DNA of 32,594 bases from JBGPIK01 sp041484845. Its GTDB lineage: Bacteria; Desulfobacterota; Binatia; UBA9968. The notes beneath the pieces were generated by a model that was not told the DNA's origin, did no database searches, and saw nothing but the letters and a program-made list of their open reading frames with translations. How positions within the stretch are numbered: the stretch's first letter is position 1; each line of letters starts with the position of its first letter. Below, in pieces: positions 25,322-32,569 of this stretch. Both the position numbers and the translations under genes were made by a program. The stretch lies in the NCBI GenBank assembly GCA_041484845.1, contig JBGPIK010000023.1, positions 1 through 32,594 on the forward strand, written 5' to 3'.

Positions 25322-26100
25322 CCGACGGCCTTGCGGTAACCATAAGTATGACTACAGTGCGAGATTGGCTCAAAGATTTGATCGTAAAAAGCTTCGGGCC
25401 CGAGCTGCAACACAAAATTCGTCGTTTCCATACCATCTTTCAGATTATGCACAACCGCCATTTCCATGAGCCGGAAATGGCGTTGTTAAGATCGCTAATA
25501 TCAAGCGGCGATTTCGTCGCTGATATCGGCGCTAACGTGGGCGTCTACACCATAGAACTTTCGCGCATAGTCGGCCCGAAGGGCAGGGTATATGCCTTTG
25601 AACCTGTGGGGGAGAACTACGACATCTTGGGTGCCCTTCTCCGGAAAGCGCGCCTCGGTAACGTCTCACCGTTTCGCCTTGCGCTGGGGTCGAAGGTATC
25701 CGAAGGTGAGATCATTGTACCAGAAATGGACGGGTTTACCGGTTATTATTGGGCGCACGTAGCTCAGCCGGGAGACCGCGGAAGGAAGCAGCCTGTAAAT
25801 ATATTAACGCTAGATGAGCTTCACAGACGTCGCGCTATCGAGCGGTTGGATTTTATCAAGTGTGATATTGAAGGGGGCGAGTTGGAGGTTATCCACGGAG
25901 CTTTGGACCTTATCCGAACTCAGTTGCCGGGTTGGCTGCTCGAGGTGAGTCGAGAAACCAGTGGCGAGCTATTCAGAATCCTCAAGGATTTGGGATACCG
26001 GGCATACGTTTATAACAACCGGTTAATCGAAACCAACGGCTATCGGGACAAAGAATATTCAAACTATTTCTTTCTTCATCCAAAAACCGGTCGTATCTAA
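25318..26100 (+). CDS. FkbM-family SAM methyltransferase
   Basis: The 260-residue protein has the FkbM core: GDFVADIGANVGVYTIELSR (SAM loop), GRVYAFEPVGENYDIL and the characteristic LDFIKCDIEGGELEVIHGA with its catalytic-site acidic residues. FkbM enzymes O-methylate sugars or polyketides. In this setting it would add a methyl group to a polysaccharide sugar. ATG 25318 overlaps the upstream TGA by 4 bases. The C-terminus ends at 26100, where a decayed minus-strand gene begins. Confidence 0.9.
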   Translation: MTDGLAVTISMTTVRDWLKDLIVKSFGPELQHKIRRFHTIFQIMHNRHFHEPEMALLRSLISSGDFVADIGANVGVYTIELSRIVGPKGRVYAFEPVGENYDILGALLRKARLGNVSPFRLALGSKVSEGEIIVPEMDGFTGYYWAHVAQPGDRGRKQPVNILTLDELHRRRAIERLDFIKCDIEGGELEVIHGALDLIRTQLPGWLLEVSRETSGELFRILKDLGYRAYVYNNRLIETNGYRDKEYSNYFFLHPKTGRI

Positions 26101-26109
26101 CAGGGCGTG

Positions 26110-26416
26110 AATTTGCGATGCACCCCACGAACCGTTGGTATGCCGATTGTTCGGCCTTCCGGGATGATTTACCAGTTCATCAACAAAGTTTTCAACGGGC
26201 AAGTCTGGATTGTTAAGCCGCTGCATCGTGAGCGTACTCATGCCCCCAATAGTCGTTATGACCGCCGTCAGCGAGCTTCGTATTAAGGATCTGACGCCAA
26301 CCGAGTGTGCTTGGTATCGACTGTGAATTCGCTGATGTTACAAAGAGCAAGCAAACAGGCGCAAACAACGCGAATTTAGTAATTGAAAGCAAACACCGTC
26401 TTATTTGTTTGGACAT
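26110..26416 (-). pseudogene. remnant of a secreted kelch-type protein
   Basis: The reading starts at ATG 26416 with GAGGAA 8 bases before it and encodes a signal peptide (MSKQIRRCLLSITKFALFA ... SANSQ), then TLGWRQILNTKLAD directly joined to GGHNDYWG. In intact kelch-type secreted proteins a long stretch separates these two motifs, so an internal deletion is likely. The first frame stops at 26213. The neighbouring frame (26241 downwards) continues with MSTLTMQRLNNPDLPV and GRPNNRHT, which also match the family, before running into the FkbM gene end. Most of the propeller is gone. It was probably the last gene of the minus-strand group. Confidence 0.6.
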
Positions 26417-26447
26417 AACGCTATTTCCTCGTTTGGTGCTATTCATT

Positions 26448-27857
26448 TTACCTTACCTGAAAATTTGTTGGAGCTAGGCGGGGAGTTGTGCCACGAATAG
26501 TCTGCTTAAATCCGGGGCCGATCTTCCATCCGGGGTTGAGGGATTGACCGTTCGTTTCGTAGGCGCCCACATCAAAAGGGCTGTCACGTGTTGTACCATT
26601 CAAATCGGCAAGTGGGGCGTAATTGGCGTTAGCCGCCCCAAGTAGCGGCGAGCCGGTCCGGGGCCACAAGTCATTACTCGGTGGGTTGACAAAGGACGAT
26701 GCTGATGTTCCTCCGCTGAAGAAACGATTTGCCCCGATATTGTCGCCACGCATCGCCCCTTCAATGAAATTTGCAGCGACTACGCCACCGGTTGAAATGA
26801 TTGTGCCATTGCTGTTGATCGCGGTCTTCCCCGGAGAGTACACGGCGTTATTTGCAAGAATGAGATTGTTACCGCTCCAACGGTAGTAGATGCCATCATC
26901 GTTATTGTAAAGCGTGTTGTTGACGGCAGTTATGTTCTTTCTCTGGGTGACTTGAACGTGAGTGTAAATACACAACCCACAGCGACTGTTAAAGACAATG
27001 TTGTTTTGGACAACGGCGTCAGACAAGGGGGACATTCCTTCGAGACTGTTCCATACCACATTCCCCTCAACCACGTTCACTGGATTGGCACCAGTACCAT
27101 AGACCAGAATGGCAGGGTAGGGCCGGTTGTAAATAACGTTGTCACGAACGATGTTGCCGTAGGAGCCGACTTTCACTTCGATACCGTCACCCTGCGTGGT
27201 ACCGGGGAGAGTGTCGTGAATCCAGTTATTCTCGATCAGTGAATCGCGCACGACGCAGGTCGCGTCATTGCAACCCACGTACATTCCCTCTCCCGTGCCG
27301 CCATTTTTTCCGGTATTGTAGATGTGGTTTCTGCGAACCGTGATGTAATCCATGCTGCTTCTGAAGTTGATGCCTACGTCGATATCGTGAATTACGAGAT
27401 CCTCAAGGGTAACGAAGGAAACGGACCCGGCCATGTTTACTCCGTCGCCGCCATTGCCAACGATTTCCAAGCCCTTGATGGTGAGATATCGAGCTACACC
27501 TTCTATGTTGATGGTGTTCTGCACGCTTGCTGAACTAGGACGAGTGATGATCGGGCGCGCCTCTCCATTTACTCCTCTTATGATAATCGGCGCGGAAGGT
27601 GTGCCCTGTGCCCGAATGCTCATCCGGTTAGTTTCGAAATAAGTACCTTGATGTACGATCAAAGTGTCGCCGGGCTTCAAACTTTCCGCGGTAGGCTTGA
27701 ATACATTGGTCCCTGGATAGATTTCAATGGTCGCTGCATAAGGGCACGCCAAAGACAGGTTTAGTAAGAGTACTGACATGTTAGGGACCCAGAGCCACCT
27801 TGACCTCAGGTGAGTCGACAAAATAAGCGCGGAATCGAGTGTTTTCTTGAGTATCAC
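26448..27857 (-). CDS. secreted right-handed parallel beta-helix protein with AP-T-x-F tail
   Basis: The 469-residue protein starts with GTG 27857 (ATG 27779 is the alternative), has a hydrophobic signal core and a likely cut at YAA near residue 42. From residue 60 to about 400 it consists of beta-helix coils with repeated N/V/I ladders: RYLTIKGLEIVGNGGDGVN, ITVRRNHIYNTGKNGGTGEG, IVRDNVIYNRPYPAILVYG, NITAVNNTLYNNDDGIYY. TLIVHQGTYFETNRMSIRA at the N-terminus resembles PL6-type and DUF1565-like helices, so a polysaccharide lyase or epimerase role is possible. Catalytic residues cannot be assigned by eye. The C-terminus is TTPRLAPTNFQVR, like the tails of its neighbours. It lies 106 bp after the lectin-like gene. 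Confidence 0.8.
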   Translation of the reverse strand: MILKKTLDSALILSTHLRSRWLWVPNMSVLLLNLSLACPYAATIEIYPGTNVFKPTAESLKPGDTLIVHQGTYFETNRMSIRAQGTPSAPIIIRGVNGEARPIITRPSSASVQNTINIEGVARYLTIKGLEIVGNGGDGVNMAGSVSFVTLEDLVIHDIDVGINFRSSMDYITVRRNHIYNTGKNGGTGEGMYVGCNDATCVVRDSLIENNWIHDTLPGTTQGDGIEVKVGSYGNIVRDNVIYNRPYPAILVYGTGANPVNVVEGNVVWNSLEGMSPLSDAVVQNNIVFNSRCGLCIYTHVQVTQRKNITAVNNTLYNNDDGIYYRWSGNNLILANNAVYSPGKTAINSNGTIISTGGVVAANFIEGAMRGDNIGANRFFSGGTSASSFVNPPSNDLWPRTGSPLLGAANANYAPLADLNGTTRDSPFDVGAYETNGQSLNPGWKIGPGFKQTIRGTTPRLAPTNFQVR

Positions 27858-27963
27858 GATCTTGACTTTTACCCCGTGGTGGGCAACAACAACCGCACGG
27901 TGAGAGCTTTACGCGTTCACTGAGAATTTGTATTCCGCGTCAACTATTCATCCGCTGAAGCCC

Positions 27964-28866
27964 CTATTGCACCACCAAATTCGATGGGGCGGTAGGAGGT
28001 GTTATCTGCCCATCTGTATAAACCCCCGGCCGTTCCCCGCCGACCCACGATGGATTATGCCCCTTGCCGCTTTTGTCGGAGATATCATTCGGGGTAGGAT
28101 TAGAGTTTAAATACCAAATATTCGCCGCACCGGCCGCAGTAGAGAGAGGATTATTTATTTCATTTTGAATATCGGTTAGAGAAAGTTTTGTATTATAAAC
28201 TTGGAATCCGCGAAGTATGCCGTTGTAAACTTCATTGCCGGGGTTCCACGGGGCGTCCCCGAAAGTTAGGGCTGGAGTGGGAGGGTTAATATTGCCATAG
28301 GTTGAATCTGTTGTGTGAGTAACCACTTTACTCGTATCCGGCAGGTTCCAATAAAAATCAGTATGCTTTGCCCCGCTTGCATCCGCCCAAACTATGAGTG
28401 CTTGAGTGTACCATTGGTTGTAAATCACATTTTCTGTACTCACGAAATCTCCGCTTCGATCCGTTGCGATTTCCCATTTGTGAGAAGTGTAATTAGGCCA
28501 CTGCGGATAAGGGTGCGCCCCATAGAAAGAATTGGAACTTCCGTTATCCCATAAGAAGTCCGTTGAAACGCTACCCGTCCCATCATCATTGCCCCAAAAG
28601 AAAGTGGTGAAATAGTAAGGCTGGAAACGAGGGTAAGCTCTCCATATGTATGTGACGCCGTTACCTCCGGGGCCATAAATCGGCAGGCCGTTGTTTTGCG
28701 GGTTGGTAAACTTAAATCGCATCGTTGTTGTAACGCCCGCCGAGCCGGGGAAGTCGAGGCCGGTGATGGCACTCGCCAATGGGATGAGCAAAAACCCGAA
28801 TCCAAAACCAAATGTGGCTAAGAATAATAGGTATGTAGGAAGATATCTCCTTATTATCCTAAACAT
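27964..28866 (-). CDS. secreted lectin-like (LamG-type) protein with AP-S-N-L tail
   Basis: The 300-residue protein has a clear signal peptide (MFRIIRRYLPTYLLFLATFG ... PLASA, cut near residue 33). GAGGAACTC precedes ATG 28866. The body is rich in aromatic residues and beta strands and ends with a LamG-like signature GILRGFQVYNTKLSLTDIQNEIN and ISDKSGKGHNPSW, suggesting a concanavalin-like carbohydrate-binding fold. It ends in TPPTAPSNLVVQ. No catalytic motif is visible. It is the middle gene of a minus-strand series and may share a transcript with the beta-helix gene downstream. Confidence 0.75.
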   Translation of the reverse strand: MFRIIRRYLPTYLLFLATFGFGFGFLLIPLASAITGLDFPGSAGVTTTMRFKFTNPQNNGLPIYGPGGNGVTYIWRAYPRFQPYYFTTFFWGNDDGTGSVSTDFLWDNGSSNSFYGAHPYPQWPNYTSHKWEIATDRSGDFVSTENVIYNQWYTQALIVWADASGAKHTDFYWNLPDTSKVVTHTTDSTYGNINPPTPALTFGDAPWNPGNEVYNGILRGFQVYNTKLSLTDIQNEINNPLSTAAGAANIWYLNSNPTPNDISDKSGKGHNPSWVGGERPGVYTDGQITPPTAPSNLVVQ

Positions 28867-29151
28867 ATGAGTTCCTCATGCCCTTAATCGTTCGGGCCAT
28901 TTTGTTCGCTTTGCTTGCGGCGGGAATATCACTCGGGTAGGCAGAAGCGTCCGCGCCCGTGGAGACATCACAGGAAGGATTTTCCTGGTGAGCCCCCTTC
29001 TCTCTATAGTTATTGACTCCGTTACGGTAGTTCTTTAGGTTCAATCTAAGATAATAATGTGAGTTGATCGACGAATGATATTCATCATGACAAAGGTCGC
29101 CGCCGCTTCGGAGCGAGCTAGTAATTTCGGCTCTGGACGATCGCGCGAGAT
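28867..29151. other. intergenic stretch, 285 bp
   Basis: It contains the ribosome site of the lectin-like gene and a 6-bp hairpin CAGGAA/TTCCTG around 28971-28987 without a T-run. I looked for a GG-N10-GC sigma-54 pattern on the minus strand and found none. No gene is supported. Confidence 0.4.
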
Positions 29152-31263
29152 CTACCATTTCCCCACCACCGGCAAATCGCCGGGCAGGCCGAATGGGCCT
29201 AAGCAAGCGTCCACTCCACATTTATCTAGTTTGCCATTTCCATTCATATCCAGATACCACATTCCCGTGCTCGGCCGGAAAACACCGATTCTAACTTTTC
29301 CCGTACCGTCCCAGTCACCGACAACCGGTAGATCGCCCCGACTACCGAAGCGGCCCAGGCATTTGTCGCGGCGACATCCATCCCACTTTCCATTTCCGTT
29401 GAGGTCCAGAAACCATTGCCCTTTGGACGGCAGGAAAAGTCCGATCTCTTCTGTTCCGGTCCCATTCCAGTCACCGACTACGGGCAGTTCGCTGACGTCA
29501 CCGAAGGTATCGCATTCATCTACCGAACAACCATCGAACGTGCTGTTGTCGTTGAGGTCAAAATTCCATAGGCCTCGTTTCACGACCTTTCGGCCTTTAA
29601 CTATCGTCACACTTTTCGGCGTAAAGGTACCGATGATGCTGCCATTGACGCCACTCAATTCTCGCGTCACCGGTAAATCTCCCGGATTTCCATATGACAC
29701 GGTAACGTCAAGGACGCCGTCTCCATTAGTATCGAGCTGCCAGGTACCGGTACTGGGGCTGAAGGTGCCTATGTTGCTTACGCCGCTGCCGCTCCAGCTG
29801 CCGATGACGGGAAGCTCTCCCGATGCACCACCAGATGAGCGTATGTAAATATCGACGCCACCGCCGTCCCACTGGCCGTTTCCACTATGATCCAAAAACC
29901 ACTCGCCCGTGTCTGGTCGGAAAACGCCGATCCTTGTTGCAAGTGAAGCCGAAAGAGCAAAGGTCTGAAGATTGAACGTTGCTGTGCAAGATGTAGCAGT
30001 GTTCATCGTAACCGAGCCAGAAGCACATCCGGTGCCACTCCAACCGGTGAAGGTAGAGCCGGTCGCGGCGGCAGCGGATAAAGTAACAGCAGTGCCGCTG
30101 TTGTAAGTTACGGTACAGTTACTGCCACAGTTGATGCCCGAAGGAGAGCTTGTAACCGTGCCGCTGCCGGTTCCTGCCAAGGCGACAGAGAGACCAAAGG
30201 TCTGGAGATTGAACGTTGCTGTGCATGAAGTAGCAGCGTTCATCGTAACCGAGCCAGAAGCACATCCGGTGCCACTCCAGCCGGCGAAGGTAGAGCCGGT
30301 CGCGGCGCTGGCGGATAAAGTGACAGCGGTGCCGCTGCTATAGTTTGCCGAGCAGGTGCTGCCGCAATTGATGTTTCCGGGTGAGCTTGTGACGGTGCCG
30401 TTGCCCGTACCGGCCTTCGCGACGGACAGACCGAAAGTCTGAGGAGGTTGGAGATTAAACGTGGCGGTGCAGGACATGGCGGCGTTCATAGTAACTGTGC
30501 CCGTGGTGCAGCCGGTGCCGCTCCAGCCGGCGAAGGTAGAGCCGGTTGCCGCGGTGGCGGATAAAGTGACAGGTGTGCCGCTGTTGTAAGTTGCGGAGCA
30601 AGTGGTACCGCAGTTGATGCCCGCAGGAGAGCTTGTGACCGTGCCGCTGCCCGTGCCTGCCTTGGCGACGGAGAGACCAAAGGTTTGGAGATTAAACGTT
30701 GCTGTGCAAGAAGTAGTAGCGTTCATCGTGACTGAGCCCGTGGTGCAGCCGGTGCCGCTCCAGCCGGCGAAGATAGAGCCGGTCGCGGCGGTAGCAGTTA
30801 AAGTGAGTGCAGTGCCGCTGTTGTAAGTTGCGGAGCAAGTGGTACCGCAGTTGATGCCCGCAGGAGAGCTTGTAACGGTTCCACCGCCAGTGCCGGTCTT
30901 GGCGACGGTGAGCCCAAAGGTCTGCACGGTTGTGGTGGTGGGTGTGCCACAGGCCTCGGGACTGTATGGCGAGTTGCCAACCGTGTTGAACGCATAAACT
31001 CGATAACAGTAGGTAGTCCCATTGGTAAGACTCGGGTCGGTATAGGTCAGGACATTAGCTGCGACAGTGGCAATTTGATTATAGGTTCCAGTTGTTCCGG
31101 CTTTGCGCTCGATTCCAAATCCTGTTTCATCATTCGCGGTGTCGCCCCAACTTAATTGGAGTTGGCCCGCATGGACCATATTTTGTCCAAGCAAAACCGA
31201 CGTAAAAAAAGGTAGCAGTGTAAGTAGGAGAAAATTACGAAAGCGGTTCCGAGTTGAAATCAT
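29152..31263 (-). CDS. secreted Fn3 / InlB-like repeat / FG-GAP-like repeat protein
   Basis: The 703-residue protein starts at ATG 31263 with AAAGGAG 5 bases upstream. Residues 1-32 are a signal peptide cut after MVHA. The mature protein begins at once with an Fn3 domain (QLQLSWGDTANDETGFGIER to SPYSPEACG, residues 33-112) that lacks the usual first strand. Four near-identical 79-residue modules follow (about 113-433), each with AGTGSGTVTSSP, INCG-x-x-C, GSTFAGWSGTGC and SCTATFNLQ, as in divergent InlB B-repeats, with four cysteines each. Five FG-GAP-like units (about 437-703) carry GVFRPxTGxW-LDxNGNGxxD calcium-loop-like motifs and GDLPVVGDW. It looks like a long surface adhesin or matrix protein, controlled by c-di-GMP (see riboswitch). 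Confidence 0.85.
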   Translation of the reverse strand: MISTRNRFRNFLLLTLLPFFTSVLLGQNMVHAGQLQLSWGDTANDETGFGIERKAGTTGTYNQIATVAANVLTYTDPSLTNGTTYCYRVYAFNTVGNSPYSPEACGTPTTTTVQTFGLTVAKTGTGGGTVTSSPAGINCGTTCSATYNSGTALTLTATAATGSIFAGWSGTGCTTGSVTMNATTSCTATFNLQTFGLSVAKAGTGSGTVTSSPAGINCGTTCSATYNSGTPVTLSATAATGSTFAGWSGTGCTTGTVTMNAAMSCTATFNLQPPQTFGLSVAKAGTGNGTVTSSPGNINCGSTCSANYSSGTAVTLSASAATGSTFAGWSGTGCASGSVTMNAATSCTATFNLQTFGLSVALAGTGSGTVTSSPSGINCGSNCTVTYNSGTAVTLSAAAATGSTFTGWSGTGCASGSVTMNTATSCTATFNLQTFALSASLATRIGVFRPDTGEWFLDHSGNGQWDGGGVDIYIRSSGGASGELPVIGSWSGSGVSNIGTFSPSTGTWQLDTNGDGVLDVTVSYGNPGDLPVTRELSGVNGSIIGTFTPKSVTIVKGRKVVKRGLWNFDLNDNSTFDGCSVDECDTFGDVSELPVVGDWNGTGTEEIGLFLPSKGQWFLDLNGNGKWDGCRRDKCLGRFGSRGDLPVVGDWDGTGKVRIGVFRPSTGMWYLDMNGNGKLDKCGVDACLGPFGLPGDLPVVGKW
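29965..30930 (-). repeat. four tandem DNA repeats of about 237 bp within the gene
   Basis: Four in-frame copies encode the InlB-like modules. A 9-bp insert (PPQ) separates copies 2 and 3. DNA identity between copies is high by eye over blocks such as the GTGCCGCTCCAGCCGGCGAA stretch, so copy number could change by recombination or assembly collapse. Confidence 0.8.
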
Positions 31264-31275
31264 GTGCGCTCCTTT

Positions 31276-31326
31276 GGTTGCAATGAATTCACAGACCCAA
31301 GAAGGCACTGTGCTCGCTTTGCAACC
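31276..31326 (-). promoter_or_regulatory. possible riboswitch expression platform (anti-P1 stem next to RBS)
   Basis: GGTTGCAA at the 3' edge of the aptamer (31326-31319 on the minus strand) is perfectly complementary to TTGCAACC (31283-31276), which directly abuts the AAAGGAG ribosome site. The two pairings of GGTTGC (aptamer closing region versus RBS-adjacent stem) would exclude each other. Confidence 0.5.
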
Positions 31327-31420
31327 CTGCGACCGTAGCCAGCAATTTCGGGCCTTAGGCCAGTGGCTTTGTGTCCCACACTTTCGCGTGGTTTACCTTT
31401 ATCGAGCCATCTCGAAATTC
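31319..31420 (-). promoter_or_regulatory. c-di-GMP-I (GEMM) riboswitch
   Basis: The minus strand contains the GEMM core in order: AAAGGTAAACC, a short stem closed by a GAAA tetraloop (ACGC-GAAA-GTGT), then GGGACACAAAGCC, GGCCTAAGG (tetraloop receptor) paired with CTACGG, and GCAGGGTTGC. Outer stem GCTCG / CGAGC closes it. The guanine at the position of Vc2 G20 favours c-di-GMP over cGAMP. It lies about 55 bases before the start codon of the Fn3/FG-GAP protein. A T replaces the usual C in GGCAAACC. Confidence 0.87.
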
Positions 31421-31437
31421 TTGTCGCAGGGTAGCAG

Positions 31438-31453
31438 AGCAAGTCGAGTGCCA
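31438..31453 (-). promoter_or_regulatory. sigma-54 (RpoN) promoter
   Basis: The minus strand reads TGGCACTCGACTTGCT. It matches the consensus TGGCAC-N5-TTGCW with GG and GC 10 bases apart. Transcription would begin near 31427, just before the riboswitch aptamer, which fits perfectly with the leader. Confidence 0.82.
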
Positions 31454-31928
31454 ATTCTTAGAACTGGATAAGTACGGAAAAATCAGGGATGTCTAATCAG
31501 AACATGACGATTTTTCTTTTGGGTCGTACAATCTTGTCAATATAAAATCGCTCATCAGCTGCAATGAGCATGCATTGAAATCCGGCGGTAAAAAAAATGA
31601 TTGTCGCCTGATCGGTGATTAGGCGGAAGGATCTTCTTTTAATTATTCTAGATATTGACGCGGAGGTAAGAACGGTCATATGTGTCCAGATTTGTCATGA
31701 TTGCTCGTGGGATAAGCAAGTTGAATGCCAAGTTTCCATCGACCGTCTTTCCATAATAGTTTCCATACATTAGAAGTTATACATTTGCAATAGTAAAACG
31801 CAGTTGCATGGGTAGTCATACGGTATTTGTAGGGTTTTCCAATCGCGTAGCAGGCCGCTGAAAAAGCCGCACATGCCGATTTTGCCCTGACCATTGTCGA
31901 AGGGTGCCCGAAATCGCGTCGCACCAAC

Positions 31929-31966
31929 GTATTGCAAGAAGTTCGTTGTATTGCAAGAAGTTCGTT
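31929..31966. repeat. perfect 19-bp tandem duplication
   Basis: GTATTGCAAGAAGTTCGTT occurs twice head to tail (31929-31947 and 31948-31966) without a mismatch. Confidence 0.9.
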
Positions 31967-32019
31967 TAGAAACTCCAAACGATGGCAGCGGCTGAACTCG
32001 CACTCAAATCTCTCTTTGT

Positions 32020-32110
32020 CCCCCTTTTTCAAAGGGGGAATTTTCTCCGTAGGACTCTAACCCCTCCCTTCGATGAACTCAGGGCTTTGGAAAAGAGGGG
32101 AAGGGGAGAT
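32020..32110. repeat. hairpin and C-rich/G-rich inverted repeat
   Basis: CCCCCTTT-TTC-AAAGGGGG (32020-32038) is a perfect 8-bp hairpin. A second imperfect pair follows: CCCCTCCC near 32060 with GGGGAAGGGGAG near 32096-32107. No U-run follows the first hairpin, so it is a dispersed palindrome rather than a clear terminator. Confidence 0.6.
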
Positions 32111-32337
32111 TTTTGGGCGCGATGAGGCGGGAATTTTGCCGTGAATTTCTGAGACAAGACACTGGACGCTTTGGAAACGAGAAAGCTAACCGATTAAGTT
32201 CACTGTGAGATCCGTCACAGGCTGTTCTCACATTGACAACGAATGCCATGTAGGGCCCTTCCGGGCGTACTGTGAAGGAGTATTCACCGCTGAGGCCCAG
32301 CGCGGCAGAGCCGTAACCAAAACTCGGAAAACCGAGG

Positions 32338-32520
32338 ATTCACCACAGAGGCGCAGAGCACGCAGAGATTTTTTTATTTCAAACTCGTTTTCTTTGAGTC
32401 CTCCGCGTCTCCGCGGTGAGATTTCTTCTTGGCCGGTAGAATTTGCGTTACAAAGTTCGCAGAGTTCGGAGTATTTTTTAATCAAGAACTCTTTACTCTG
32501 CGTCCTCCGCGGTCGTGAGA
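32338..32520. repeat. dispersed CACAGAG-type inverted repeats
   Basis: CACCACAGAGGCGCAGAGCA near 32341 pairs with CCTCCGCGTCTCCGCGGTGA at 32400-32419, with about 40 bases between. A second unit (TTCGCAGAGTTCGGAGTATT near 32456-32475; CTGCGTCCTCCGCGGTCGTG near 32498-32517) follows. They belong to the same family as 4497-4770 and 12590-12680. Confidence 0.7.
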
Positions 32521-32540
32521 AAAAATCCCCAATATTTGTC

Positions 32541-32569
32541 TTGACTAGTGATATAGCTATGTATATAAT
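32541..32569 (+). promoter_or_regulatory. strong sigma-70 promoter at the window edge
   Basis: TTGACT (32541-32546) and TATAAT (32564-32569) are separated by exactly 17 bases. The spacer holds the palindrome ATAGCTAT. ATG 32578 follows the -10 box by 8 bases, so a gene starting there (M-G-Y-L-T...) would have almost no leader; it leaves the window after 5 codons. Confidence 0.65.

Larger units (their letters stand above)
31454..32337. other. AT-rich intergenic region without a supported gene
   Basis: Short open frames exist on both strands (for example minus 31676-32032 and 31497-31679), but none has a ribosome site, a signal or a recognisable motif. The stretch near 31857-31905 (GGCCGCTGAAAAAGCCGCA) looks like a type of sequence often seen at insertion-sequence ends, but no transposase is present. 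Small repeats are listed separately. Confidence 0.45.

Noticed and set aside
19259..28866. PEP-CTERM sorting signals on the secreted proteins
   Set aside because: None of them has the PEP motif, C-terminal hydrophobic segment and basic end; they finish with the AP-S-x-L tail instead.
29075..29848. 257-codon plus-strand open frame
   Set aside because: It is antisense to the FG-GAP-like repeats and low in complexity (S/P/R-rich); the repeat structure of the minus-strand protein explains it.
31857..31990. Possible insertion-sequence end
   Set aside because: GGCCGCTGAAAAAGCC resembles some IS termini, but there is no transposase, partner repeat or target duplication in view.
31676..32032. 118-codon minus-strand open frame before the right-hand repeats
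   Set aside because: It spans the 19-bp tandem repeat and the C-rich hairpin, has no ribosome site and no family resemblance.
32338..32520. CRISPR array
   Set aside because: The repeats are imperfect, inverted and unevenly spaced, with no uniform spacers and no cas genes.
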